This document shows positions 19,020 to 27,190 of a stretch of 64,000 nt of DNA, one piece after another. The translations under genes and the position numbers were made by a program. The stretch comes from an uncultured Flavobacteriales bacterium (lineage in GTDB: Bacteria > Bacteroidota > Bacteroidia > Flavobacteriales_D > Crocinitomicaceae). Location: the NCBI GenBank assembly GCA_903939755.1, contig CAJAII010000036.1:97930-161929 (forward strand). The letters run 5' to 3'. The notes below the pieces were generated by a model. The model worked only from the letters and a program-made list of their open reading frames with translations. It did no database searches and was not told where the DNA came from. Numbering within the stretch: position 1 is the first letter of the stretch; each line of letters opens with the position of its first letter.

Positions 19020-19793
19020 TTAGGCTAATTTTCGGATAAAATTGAGTGATATCTCATTAAAAATTTCGGCTTGTTCAATATTTACTACATGTCCGCAATT
19101 GGGTACAATGTTTAAAAGAATTCTTGGATTTGATTCAACGATCGATTTCACAGGTTCTAAAAACATGTGGTCTTCACTCCCCATTATATAAAGAGTTGGT
19201 TTATCATTGTTCTGGTGTTCCACTCTATTTAGGTAGGCAGTTAATCGTGCTGTTAATTTAAACCAACGATTAAATTCCTTGGCCATTACTTTTTTTGCTT
19301 CGTTAATAAATAGTAGCCGCGAAGTTTTGTGATTTTTTTTCGGCATAATTATCCTGGCTAGCAAGGCATACAAGGTCATGTAAGGAAGGAGTGGATTTAG
19401 TACCCGTCCAATTCTTAAAAGTACACGCGACTTGATGTTTAGTCGTGTTATAGCACCGGAAAAAATCATTGATTTTACAATACTTGGTTTCAGCGCAAAG
19501 ATTTGATAGATGATTATTGTCCCGAGGGAAACGCCGATAAAATGGGCTTCTTGTATTTTATTGAATTCTACGACTTCAATTACATCTTCAGCGATCATTT
19601 GAAAGCTATAGTTTTTTGTTGTTTTTAGCTGTTTTGATTTGCCGTGGCCTCTTAGGTCAATTAAAAGAACGTTGCAATTTGCTGAATAAGCTTTAACCTG
19701 CTTATGCCAAATAGCAGAGCTTCCACCAGCACCGTGGATGAACACACACCATTCTTCGCTATTTGCATTAAGTATATTTTTATAATAAAGCAT
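19020..19793 (-). CDS. Alpha/beta hydrolase
   Basis: 257 residues with the complete catalytic triad: oxyanion motif 'FIHGAGGSS' (18-26), nucleophile elbow 'FIGVSLGT' with Ser89, acid in 'IMGSEDHMF', and His in 'VPNCGHVVNIEQAE'. The strand 'VLLIDLRGHGKSK' is typical of the carboxylesterase/epoxide-hydrolase-like group. It heads the operon with mnmH and selD (12-base spacing) and starts just beyond the dnaK terminator. Its substrate is unknown; the link with selenium genes may be only positional. Confidence 0.85.
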   Translation of the reverse strand: MLYYKNILNANSEEWCVFIHGAGGSSAIWHKQVKAYSANCNVLLIDLRGHGKSKQLKTTKNYSFQMIAEDVIEVVEFNKIQEAHFIGVSLGTIIIYQIFALKPSIVKSMIFSGAITRLNIKSRVLLRIGRVLNPLLPYMTLYALLARIIMPKKNHKTSRLLFINEAKKVMAKEFNRWFKLTARLTAYLNRVEHQNNDKPTLYIMGSEDHMFLEPVKSIVESNPRILLNIVPNCGHVVNIEQAEIFNEISLNFIRKLA

Positions 19794-19804
19794 CTACAAT
19801 GATA

Positions 19805-19838
19805 ATAAAAAAAAGGACACGAATTCCGTGTCCTTTCC
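19805..19838 (-). terminator. Rho-independent terminator of dnaK
   Basis: On the minus strand a 10-bp stem, AAAGGACACG / CGTGTCCTTT (19827-19836 with 19812-19821) around a five-base loop, runs directly into eight U residues and an AU tail. It lies 22 bases downstream of the dnaK stop codon and before the hydrolase ATG, so it separates the two transcription units. Confidence 0.88.
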
Positions 19839-19858
19839 TTGTAAGATTTGTTTACTTA

Positions 19859-21772
19859 CTATTTTTTGTCATTTACTTCTTCAAAATCAACATCGGTAAC
19901 TTCATCTTGTGGATTAGAGTCATCCGATGATGTTGCTCCTTGGCCTTCTCCTCCTTCAGATCCACCTCCATTCGCTGCACTATACATTTCTTGAGATGCT
20001 GCTTGAAAAACAGTGTTTAGTTTTTCCATAGCTGGTTCTAAATTTTCAACGTTTTTAGCTTCGTATTCTTTCTTTAGTTCAGCTAATGCATCTTCAATCG
20101 GTTGTTTTTTATCTGCTGGAATTTTATCTCCGTATTCTTTCAATTGACGTTCCGTTTGAAAAATAGTAGAGTCTGCTTTATTTACAATCTCTACTTCCTC
20201 TCTTTTTTTCTTGTCATCTTCTGCATTAGCCTCTGCTTCTGCTTTCATGCGTTGAATTTCTTCATCCGACAAACCAGAAGCTGATTCTATTTTAATAGAT
20301 TGTTGCTTGCCTGTCCCTTTGTCTTTCGCAGAAATGTTCATGATTCCGTTCGCATCAATATCAAAAGTAACTTCAATTTGAGGAACTCCTCTTTGTGCAG
20401 ATGGAATGTCTGTCAATTGAAATCTACCTAAAGTTTTGTTATCGTTTGCCATTGAGCGTTCCCCTTGCAATACATGAATATCAACGGATGGTTGATTGTC
20501 AGATGCTGTTGAAAAAACCTCTGATTTTTTTGTTGGGATAGTTGTGTTGGCATCAATTAATTTAGTAAAAACACCACCCATTGTTTCAATTCCTAATGAT
20601 AATGGAATAACATCTAATAACAATACATCTTTAACTTCTCCAGATAATACACCACCTTGAATAGCCGCTCCTAGCGCAACTACTTCATCTGGATTAACTC
20701 CTTTTGAAGGCACCTTGCCAAAGAAATGCTCCACAGCAGCTTGTATTATTGGAATTCTTGTTGATCCTCCAACTAAAATTACTTCATTTATATCTTTAAC
20801 TGTTAAACCTGCATTTTTCAATGCTTTTTTACAAGGTGCAATGGTACGTTCAACTATGGAAGAAATTAATTGTTCGAATTTAGCTTTTGTTAAGGTCCTA
20901 ACTAAGTGTTTTGGAATACCATTAACAGGCATGATGTAAGGCAAATTAATTTCTGAAGAGTTCGTAGAAGAGAGTTCGATTTTCGCTTTCTCTGCTGCTT
21001 CCTTCAATCGTTGTAATGCCATTGGATCTTGACGTAAATCTAATCCTTCTTCCGTTTTAAATTCTTCTGCCAACCAAACAATAATTGCCTCATCCACATC
21101 ATCACCACCTAGGTGGGTGTCACCGTCTGTTGCTAATACTTCGAATACACCGTCTCCTAATTCTAGAATTGAAACGTCATGTGTTCCACCGCCAAAATCG
21201 AAAACAACTATCTTTTGATCAATTCCTTTTTTGTCTAAACCATAAGCAAGTGCTGCCGCTGTAGGCTCATTTATAATTCTTTTGATGGATAATCCTGCGA
21301 TTTCGCCTGCTTCTTTAGTGGCTTGACGTTGTGCATCATTAAAGTATGCTGGAACAGTAACTACCGCTTCTGTTATTTCTTGTCCTAAATAATCTTCCGC
21401 TGTTTTCTTCATTTTTTGAAGAATCATTGCAGATATTTCTTGAGGAGAATATTTGCGATCATCTATTTCTACACGAGGTGTGTTATTGTCACCTTTTACG
21501 ACCTTATAAGGTACACGTGCAATTTCTTTTTTTACTTCGTCGAAACTTGAACCCATGAATCTCTTTATAGAAGAGATTGTTTTTGTTGGATTTGTAATCG
21601 CTTGTCTCTTTGCTGGATCCCCAACTTTTCTCTCGCCACCTTCTACGAAACCTACTACTGAAGGTGTTGTTCTTTTACCTTCTGAATTAGGTATGATTAC
21701 TGGTTCACTTCCTTCCATAACTGCAACACATGAATTTGTTGTGCCTAAGTCAATTCCAATTATTTTTCCCAT
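19859..21772 (-). CDS. dnaK: Molecular chaperone DnaK (Hsp70)
   Basis: 637 residues, full length. The ATPase domain starts with '[17 protein letters not shown]', and carries '[20 protein letters not shown]', '[11 protein letters not shown]' and '[13 protein letters not shown]'. The substrate-binding domain has '[14 protein letters not shown]' and 'ITVTFDID'-like strands, followed by a helical lid and an acidic low-complexity tail ending '[15 protein letters not shown]'. It is monocistronic (own terminator downstream; grpE/dnaJ are not adjacent). No CIRCE element (TTAGCACTC inverted repeat) is present in the 137-base upstream region, which instead has a 17-base palindrome (21890-21906). Confidence 0.99.
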   Translation of the reverse strand: MGKIIGIDLGTTNSCVAVMEGSEPVIIPNSEGKRTTPSVVGFVEGGERKVGDPAKRQAITNPTKTISSIKRFMGSSFDEVKKEIARVPYKVVKGDNNTPRVEIDDRKYSPQEISAMILQKMKKTAEDYLGQEITEAVVTVPAYFNDAQRQATKEAGEIAGLSIKRIINEPTAAALAYGLDKKGIDQKIVVFDFGGGTHDVSILELGDGVFEVLATDGDTHLGGDDVDEAIIVWLAEEFKTEEGLDLRQDPMALQRLKEAAEKAKIELSSTNSSEINLPYIMPVNGIPKHLVRTLTKAKFEQLISSIVERTIAPCKKALKNAGLTVKDINEVILVGGSTRIPIIQAAVEHFFGKVPSKGVNPDEVVALGAAIQGGVLSGEVKDVLLLDVIPLSLGIETMGGVFTKLIDANTTIPTKKSEVFSTASDNQPSVDIHVLQGERSMANDNKTLGRFQLTDIPSAQRGVPQIEVTFDIDANGIMNISAKDKGTGKQQSIKIESASGLSDEEIQRMKAEAEANAEDDKKKREEVEIVNKADSTIFQTERQLKEYGDKIPADKKQPIEDALAELKKEYEAKNVENLEPAMEKLNTVFQAASQEMYSAANGGGSEGGEGQGATSSDDSNPQDEVTDVDFEEVNDKK

Positions 21773-21889
21773 TTTATTTTAAATTTTATATTATTGAACA
21801 TCACCCCAAAGTCAATTAATATGCCATGAGAATTTTTAGGTTTGTAAATGACAAATTATTAGTGATCAGGTAATCAAAGGGTGACTATT

Positions 21890-21906
21890 TGTCATAAATT
21901 ATGACA
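21890..21906. promoter_or_regulatory. 17-base perfect palindrome between the CotH gene and dnaK
   Basis: TGTCATAA-A-TTATGACA is a perfect inverted repeat. A further half-site TGACAAAT lies at 21849-21856, pairing with ATTTGTCA at 21887-21894. It sits four bases after the CotH gene stop codon and about 115 bases upstream of the dnaK ATG. It could be an operator for dnaK or part of a weak terminator for the CotH gene; no U-tract follows it. Confidence 0.45.
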
Positions 21907-21909
21907 TTT

Positions 21910-24900
21910 CTATTGTTTTACAAAGCGTAATGTTTCGAGAATATCACTGTCGTTTGTAATTCGTATTAAATACATGGCCGCATTTAAGGTAGAAATATTT
22001 ATGGCTGTTTTCTTACTTGATTGATCTAAATTCCCTTGACTTAGAACTCTTCCATTCAAATCATAGATTTGAAAATGCACATTTTTCGCTAAGGTTGAAT
22101 TGGTATGTTCAATTGTAATTGAATTCGAGCTGGGTGAAGGATATAAGACAAAGCTAATGGTTGGTCCATCGGGTGGTGGAGGAATCAACTTAAATACCGC
22201 CGTAAAGAGCGTGGAATCAAGATTTACATTACTTTCAAAAGTGGGATTCAGTGTATCGCTAATAAATGAATTCGGTAGCCATTTTACAAAGGAGTAACCG
22301 GGTTCAGCTATTGCTGTGAGTTGTATTGGAACTCCATCAAAATACAAGCCTTGCCATGGGTAGTTTTTCGGTTGAATACTATTTAATTTTATGGTGCCTG
22401 CGCTATCCGGAAATATGGCTAATTCAACTTTAACTTCTTTAGTTAGCTGAAATTCATTCCGTAAATTTTCCATTACTATTTCATTTCTGCAAGCTAATTG
22501 CTGCCTAAAGATTAAATGGTTGTTGATGTAGTTGTCCATTTGTCCGGCTATATTATTCGGGTCTCCCCAACGCTGGTATTCTTTTGGCATCTCAAGCACC
22601 ATTTTATTGAAAAAGGATTGCTCTGTTGCGAGTAAAGTATCTGTTAGGTAACTTGTATTCATTAAATCAGCATATCGATTGATAAATGAATTTCTATACG
22701 TTAAATTTTGAATGCTTTGCAGCCAAATATTGATATATGGATTGTCTGTACTTTGGTCTAGCATATAGCGTATGCCATTATCCGTACAAGAGGTCCAGCC
22801 ATTTGGTTGCATGGATAACTCTAAATCTATCAGTGCGAATCGCCAACGGTAATTGCTTTTATTGGATCGGTATATCTTTATATTATTTCCTGGCCAATCT
22901 ACATTTCCCATCCATGATTCGCCAATAATATAATCGGAATAATGTGCTAGGTCAAAGTATTGATCTGCTTCTGTTAGGTAAGTTGGAGAAGTTGGATCCA
23001 AGGCATTAAATAAGGTGTAGTCGTTTGTAAAATCTTCTACTTTCCCTTCAACGGCTCTTAAAACTAAATTGTAAAAATAAGACATGGACAAAATGTCTAT
23101 AGAGTCTTTTTTGATGTTTTCTCGTTCGTCAAAGTATTCGGTATTAAATTTTTCCCTCAGTTCATAAAGACCAAAATACTGTCCATTGATATACACGGAA
23201 ACGGGCTCCATGGCTGAATAATAATTATTGGTCCCTTTACTCATCATACTGACTTGGCAGGCATCTTTTTGCGGAAAATTTAACCATTGATTACTGCCAT
23301 TTCTCAAATAAACATCGCTGTACTTGTTTCGAAATGGGATGGCTGGAATTAAGGGTAAGTTCACTGTTTTTTCTCCGAGAGCAGCGTGATCAAAAGATAA
23401 GCGGAAAGACCGTTGTGGATTTCCTCGACTTCCACCAGCGCCACCGTCCATTCGAATGGCCGTTCTCGTTTGAAATAAAGCGGGATGGTCACCCTCTTTG
23501 TCTAACCAAGTAACATGAGCCGCTCTTAACCAGTCTGAATTAGGGTTATCAAAAATCCCTTGTCCACCATAGAGATTGGAGTTTTGTGTGGTAATTAATA
23601 ATATAGGTGTGGAATGATCAATATTGAATAAGTAGGTTCCATAAGTATCATGACTTGCTAAATAATTGTTCATTGATAATGGAAAAGCTTTTGCTCGAAC
23701 GACGCTTGCTTGAAAAATAAAAATGGAATCACCAATATATTCCGTGGAGTTTAGGGTAGGTTCACTTCCGTCTAAGGTATAAACAACTTTAGTTGGAATT
23801 GAATCGGCATTTGGATTGGTAATTTTTAAATAGATCACATTGTTTAGAATGCCAGTAGGAACAGATAAAACAGGCGCTTTCAATGAATCGGTATAAACAA
23901 TTGCGGCATTATTACTCGAACCTGGGCTTGGTTCCATCCACTGATTATTCGTGGAGGCATCGGGGGAACTTCCTATGCTCACATCAGTTTGAGGAGAATT
24001 AATATATAAGGAACTAATTGTTGTCAAACTTGGGTCAGATAAAAACACAGATTCTCCGTTAGATTCAAGTTTAAAATTACTGTGGTTGCCATAGCCATTC
24101 AGCGGAATAAAACTGTCGGACAACTCATTTAGTATGGTGGAGCTGATGGATACGTCAATATAGGTATAGGTAATAGCGTTTGTAGAAACCACTTCAAATC
24201 CTATCGAATTAATTGGTCCAGCAGTAAGTCCTGCTGCTATTAGCTCAGCTCCATGCACCAATATTTGATGTCTAGCGCTCCAATACCAATTTCCATAAGG
24301 AGCCGGGTAATCGGTGGTAGAATTTTGTATCGTTCCAACATCAAGTGTAATCCCATTAATTTTTAAATTAGGCCTTCTGTTGTAGGTTCCTCCAAGTAAA
24401 GCCGAACAAGATGCGTCACTTCCGTCATTATAGGCGACCATTGTAGAAGCATAAGGTGTTTCCGTTTGTTTGAAAATTGAATTTTCAGTATACCCGTTGT
24501 TTTCATAGGAACAAATGTTTAACAGGATGTTGCTTTGGCCGTCCCAGTTAAATGTATTGGTAAAATTATGGGTGTTCCACCCGACAAAAGGGGTATAACT
24601 TAGGTCATTTACAGCCGGTGAAAAGGGGCTTGACTCATATCTATCTTTTCCACTGCAATAGACCAACTTAAACTCATTGGGTGCTAAACTTAGTCCTGCC
24701 AAGGACCATTGGAGTGGCTGCAATAAATTGTCACTCAAATAATAACCTGTGAGATCAACAAGACTGTTACCGGCATTATAAAGTTCTATCCAATCCGGCT
24801 TATCCCCATCTTCATCAGTTGCGGAAATATAATTTCTGTTACATCCCTCGTTGATTACGACCTGCGTAAAAGCAAGCTGAAAAGAACCAATAAATAGAAA

Positions 24901-24927
24901 CAGAATTACTACTAGCCGTATCCTCAT
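21910..24927 (-). CDS. CotH kinase-family T9SS protein with lamin-tail domain
   Basis: 1005 residues. Signal peptide (MRIRLVVILFLFIGSFQLAFTQ). A lamin-tail domain at ~24-130 ('VVINEGCNRNYISATDEDGD', 'WIELYNAGNSLVDLTGYYLSD'). A chitobiase-like C-terminal/Fn3-type module around 370-430 ('KVVYTLDGSEPTLNS'). A CotH kinase domain at ~480-800 ('RAAHVTWLDKEGD', 'IRMDGGAGGSRG', 'VYLRNGSNQWL', 'FGLYELREKFNTEYF', 'FALIDLELSMQ'). The last ~80 residues (FVLYPSPSSNSITIE to 'LNAAMYLIRITND') are a type A T9SS sorting domain. CotH proteins are secretory-type protein kinases of spore coats and cell surfaces. The gene starts four bases after lpd, an unexpected partner. Confidence 0.9.
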   Translation of the reverse strand: MRIRLVVILFLFIGSFQLAFTQVVINEGCNRNYISATDEDGDKPDWIELYNAGNSLVDLTGYYLSDNLLQPLQWSLAGLSLAPNEFKLVYCSGKDRYESSPFSPAVNDLSYTPFVGWNTHNFTNTFNWDGQSNILLNICSYENNGYTENSIFKQTETPYASTMVAYNDGSDASCSALLGGTYNRRPNLKINGITLDVGTIQNSTTDYPAPYGNWYWSARHQILVHGAELIAAGLTAGPINSIGFEVVSTNAITYTYIDVSISSTILNELSDSFIPLNGYGNHSNFKLESNGESVFLSDPSLTTISSLYINSPQTDVSIGSSPDASTNNQWMEPSPGSSNNAAIVYTDSLKAPVLSVPTGILNNVIYLKITNPNADSIPTKVVYTLDGSEPTLNSTEYIGDSIFIFQASVVRAKAFPLSMNNYLASHDTYGTYLFNIDHSTPILLITTQNSNLYGGQGIFDNPNSDWLRAAHVTWLDKEGDHPALFQTRTAIRMDGGAGGSRGNPQRSFRLSFDHAALGEKTVNLPLIPAIPFRNKYSDVYLRNGSNQWLNFPQKDACQVSMMSKGTNNYYSAMEPVSVYINGQYFGLYELREKFNTEYFDERENIKKDSIDILSMSYFYNLVLRAVEGKVEDFTNDYTLFNALDPTSPTYLTEADQYFDLAHYSDYIIGESWMGNVDWPGNNIKIYRSNKSNYRWRFALIDLELSMQPNGWTSCTDNGIRYMLDQSTDNPYINIWLQSIQNLTYRNSFINRYADLMNTSYLTDTLLATEQSFFNKMVLEMPKEYQRWGDPNNIAGQMDNYINNHLIFRQQLACRNEIVMENLRNEFQLTKEVKVELAIFPDSAGTIKLNSIQPKNYPWQGLYFDGVPIQLTAIAEPGYSFVKWLPNSFISDTLNPTFESNVNLDSTLFTAVFKLIPPPPDGPTISFVLYPSPSSNSITIEHTNSTLAKNVHFQIYDLNGRVLSQGNLDQSSKKTAINISTLNAAMYLIRITNDSDILETLRFVKQ

Positions 24928-24931
24928 ATTC

Positions 24932-26323
24932 TTAAAGGTGAATTACTTCGCCGTAAGCGGCTGCTGCTGCCTCCATAATGGCTTCAGACATAGTAGGGTG
25001 GGGGTGAACGGTTTTAATTAATTCTTCGCCAGTAGTTTCTAATTTACGAACAGCCACTAATTCGGCTACCATTTCAGTAACATTCGCTCCAATCATGTGA
25101 CCACCTAATAATTCACCGTATTTAGCATCGAAAATTAATTTCACAAAGCCATCCTTTGCTCCAGAAGCGCTTGCTTTTCCAGATGCAGAGAAAGGAAATT
25201 TTCCTATTTTTACTTCAAATCCAGCTTCCTTTGCCGCTTTTTCTGTCATTCCTACGGATGCCACTTCTGGCGAACAATAGGTACATCCTGGAATATTCCC
25301 ATAATTCAATGGGGCTGGATGATGACCGGCAATTTTTTCAACACAAATGATTCCTTCTGCTGAAGCTACGTGCGCCAATGCTGGACCTGGCACGATATCT
25401 CCAATGGCATAGTAGCCAGGAATATTCGTTTGGTAATATTCGTTGACGATTACCCTTCCTTTATCCACCACTATACCAACGCTTTCTAATCCAATGTTTT
25501 CTATGTTGGCTTGAATTCCTACAGCTGACAAGACGACATCACAAGCAATCTTTTCTTCTCCTTTTTCTGTTTTTATCGTCACAATGCACTCATTCCCGCT
25601 TGTATCTACCTGCTCAACAGAAGAATTAGTCATAATTTTAATTCCTGCTTTTTTGAAGGATTTCTCCAATTGTTTTGAAACGTCCACGTCCTCAACAGGA
25701 ACAATGGTTGGTAAATATTCAACAATCGTCACTTCTGTTCCAATCGCATTATAAAAATAGGCAAATTCAACACCAATAGCCCCTGAACCTACAACAAGAA
25801 GTCGCTTCGGTTGAGTAGCTAAGGTCATCGCTTGACGATAACCAATTATTTTTGTGCCATCTTGAGGCAAATTGGGTAATTCACGTGAACGAGAACCGGT
25901 AGCAATAATTACTCCTTTTCCTGCAACATACGTTGTTGAAACGCCCGCTTCATCTGTCACAATAACTGATTTTCCTGCTGCGATTTTCCCAGTTCCTTTT
26001 AAGACGTCAATTTTATTTTTTTTCATCAAGAATTGGATACCGTTACTCATTCCATCGGCCACATCCCGGCTTCGTTTTACCATAGCGGTAAAATCCGCTT
26101 TCACGTCTTTTACGGATATTCCATAGTCACTTGCATGGTTTAGGTATTCGAATACATTAGCGCTTTTTATCAAGGCTTTGGTTGGGATGCATCCCCAATT
26201 CAAGCATACTCCACCAAGCGATTCGCGTTCAACAATGGCAGTTTTAAGCCCTAACTGAGAAGCTCGAATAGCCGTAACGTATCCACCTGGTCCACTTCCA
26301 ACTACAATGATATCATAATTCAT
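24932..26323 (-). CDS. lpdA: Dihydrolipoyl dehydrogenase
   Basis: The E3 flavoprotein of pyruvate/2-oxoacid dehydrogenase and glycine cleavage complexes; reoxidises dihydrolipoamide with NAD+. 463 residues: FAD motif 'IIVVGSGPGGYVTAIRASQL' (4-23), redox-active disulfide in 'GGVCLNWGCIPTK', NAD motif 'RLLVVGSGAIGVEFAYFY', second FAD motif 'YYAIGDIVPG', and the C-terminal His-Glu pair in 'TVHPHPTMSEAIMEAA'. No E1 or E2 genes are nearby. It leads a two-gene unit with the CotH protein and has a recognisable promoter upstream. Confidence 0.97.
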   Translation of the reverse strand: MNYDIIVVGSGPGGYVTAIRASQLGLKTAIVERESLGGVCLNWGCIPTKALIKSANVFEYLNHASDYGISVKDVKADFTAMVKRSRDVADGMSNGIQFLMKKNKIDVLKGTGKIAAGKSVIVTDEAGVSTTYVAGKGVIIATGSRSRELPNLPQDGTKIIGYRQAMTLATQPKRLLVVGSGAIGVEFAYFYNAIGTEVTIVEYLPTIVPVEDVDVSKQLEKSFKKAGIKIMTNSSVEQVDTSGNECIVTIKTEKGEEKIACDVVLSAVGIQANIENIGLESVGIVVDKGRVIVNEYYQTNIPGYYAIGDIVPGPALAHVASAEGIICVEKIAGHHPAPLNYGNIPGCTYCSPEVASVGMTEKAAKEAGFEVKIGKFPFSASGKASASGAKDGFVKLIFDAKYGELLGGHMIGANVTEMVAELVAVRKLETTGEELIKTVHPHPTMSEAIMEAAAAAYGEVIHL

Positions 26324-26343
26324 ATTGCTTTGTTTTAAAGAAA

Positions 26344-26374
26344 CAAATTTAATTAAAAAAGATGAAGGTGCAAT
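26344..26374 (-). promoter_or_regulatory. Promoter of lpdA
   Basis: On the minus strand, -7 box TAAATTTG (26344-26351) and a -33-like ATTG (26371-26374) with 19 bases between them; the ATG follows 20 bases downstream. It is close to the Bacteroidota TTTG / TAnnTTTG consensus. Confidence 0.55.
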
Positions 26375-26404
26375 TGATAAGTAGGAATCACTTTCAAAAT
26401 CGTT

Positions 26405-26600
26405 TTCGCTAGCTTCGTCCGCCTAGGCGGACATTCCTCCTCCGCACATGCGGAGCGGAACGCTCGGCTAGCTTTCATTTAGCTTATCGAGCGCATCTCG
26501 ACTCCGCTCGATGTGCTCTTGTTAGTGAATCGAGCGGAGTCGAGAGACACGGTAAATCGAGAGAAATAGTAAAGCGAGAAAAGCTGTCTGCGTATAAACA
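26405..26600. repeat. Mosaic hairpin-repeat cluster B
   Basis: This occupies most of the 387-base gap between lpdA and the fur-like gene. It contains a perfect 16-base palindrome GTCCGCCTAGGCGGAC (26417-26432, identical to one in cluster F at 60708-60723), a CTCCGC-ACAT-GCGGAG hairpin, and inverted arms of 17 bases at 26496-26512 and 26529-26545 (TCTCGACTCCGCTCGAT and its exact complement, 16-base loop), followed by GAGACACGGTA as in cluster F. No gene is visible; the rest of the gap (26601-26710) is a short C/G-run segment and AT-rich sequence. Confidence 0.87.
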
Positions 26601-26710
26601 AGTCGTAGCGTCATCCCCCTTTGTCCCCCTTCGAAGGGGGAAAAATGTCTGTCAGTGCTTTCCTAACTGATATTAAATAAAATGTATTGATTTGAGAATT
26701 CAGGAATTCC

Positions 26711-27103
26711 TTACGCCATAATTATACAGTCTGGACAAATTCCAGAAACTGTTAAAAAAACTTCAGCTACTTGATAGTTTGAAGGGATATTTAGCTCGAT
26801 GTGATTATCTGCAATACAAGTGAGTTTTTTGCAAGTGGTGCAGCTAAAATGCAGATGGTCATGGTGCAAGTGCTGCTCGTGAGAGCAAGAGTTGCAAGGA
26901 GCATAGTTTATTACACCGTTGATGTTGACAATTTTATGAATTTTTACTTCTTTTACTAAACGCTCTAAAATTCGATACACTGTTACTCGGTCACATATGT
27001 TATTTACCTTGGCAAAAATTTCAGTTTGACTCATGGCCGTTTTATTGAGCTGAATAATTTCAAAAACTGCCTTTTTTGCTATTGTATTTCTAATTATTGC
27101 CAT
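26711..27103 (-). CDS. Fur-family metalloregulator, probably zinc-responsive (Zur-like)
   Basis: 130-residue winged-helix repressor. The DNA-recognition helix 'DRVTVYRILERLV' (38-50) is the Fur family TVYR signature. The structural zinc site has C88-x2-C91 and C123-x2-C126; a further C70-x2-C73 and a His-rich run (H75, H78, H80, H81, H83, H85) suit regulatory zinc sensing. It is divergent from a TonB-dependent receptor, with two GCAAC/GTTGC-type operators in the 87-base spacer. Zinc rather than iron specificity is inferred from the His/Cys content and from the receptor; it could also respond to another metal. Confidence 0.88.
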   Translation of the reverse strand: MAIIRNTIAKKAVFEIIQLNKTAMSQTEIFAKVNNICDRVTVYRILERLVKEVKIHKIVNINGVINYAPCNSCSHEQHLHHDHLHFSCTTCKKLTCIADNHIELNIPSNYQVAEVFLTVSGICPDCIIMA

Positions 27104-27119
27104 TATTTTTTTTATAAAC

Positions 27120-27132
27120 GCAACAATGTTGC
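27120..27132. promoter_or_regulatory. Putative Zur operator 1
   Basis: A perfect inverted repeat GCAAC-AAT-GTTGC in the spacer between the Fur-like gene and the TonB receptor. It lies 10 bases upstream of the receptor's -7 box, i.e. between the expected -33 and -7 positions, where a bound repressor would block RNA polymerase. Confidence 0.65.
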
Positions 27133-27142
27133 ATAATTGTAG

Positions 27143-27150
27143 TATATTTG
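27143..27150 (+). promoter_or_regulatory. -7 box TATATTTG of the zinc-type TonB receptor gene
   Basis: An exact TAnnTTTG match 40 bases upstream of the receptor ATG, flanked on both sides by the putative Zur sites. Confidence 0.6.
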
Positions 27151-27155
27151 TAATC

Positions 27156-27168
27156 GCATCAAAGTTGC
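27156..27168. promoter_or_regulatory. Putative Zur operator 2 (degenerate)
   Basis: GCATC-AAA-GTTGC, one mismatch from the perfect inverted repeat of operator 1, starting 36 bases downstream of it. Placed over the expected transcription start. Confidence 0.5.
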
Positions 27169-27190
27169 AAATAAAAATTAGTAGAAAAAA

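Noticed and set aside
21773..21909. CIRCE element or heat-shock sigma-32 promoter for dnaK
   Set aside because: Neither the TTAGCACTC inverted repeat nor a sigma-32-type promoter is present in the upstream region.
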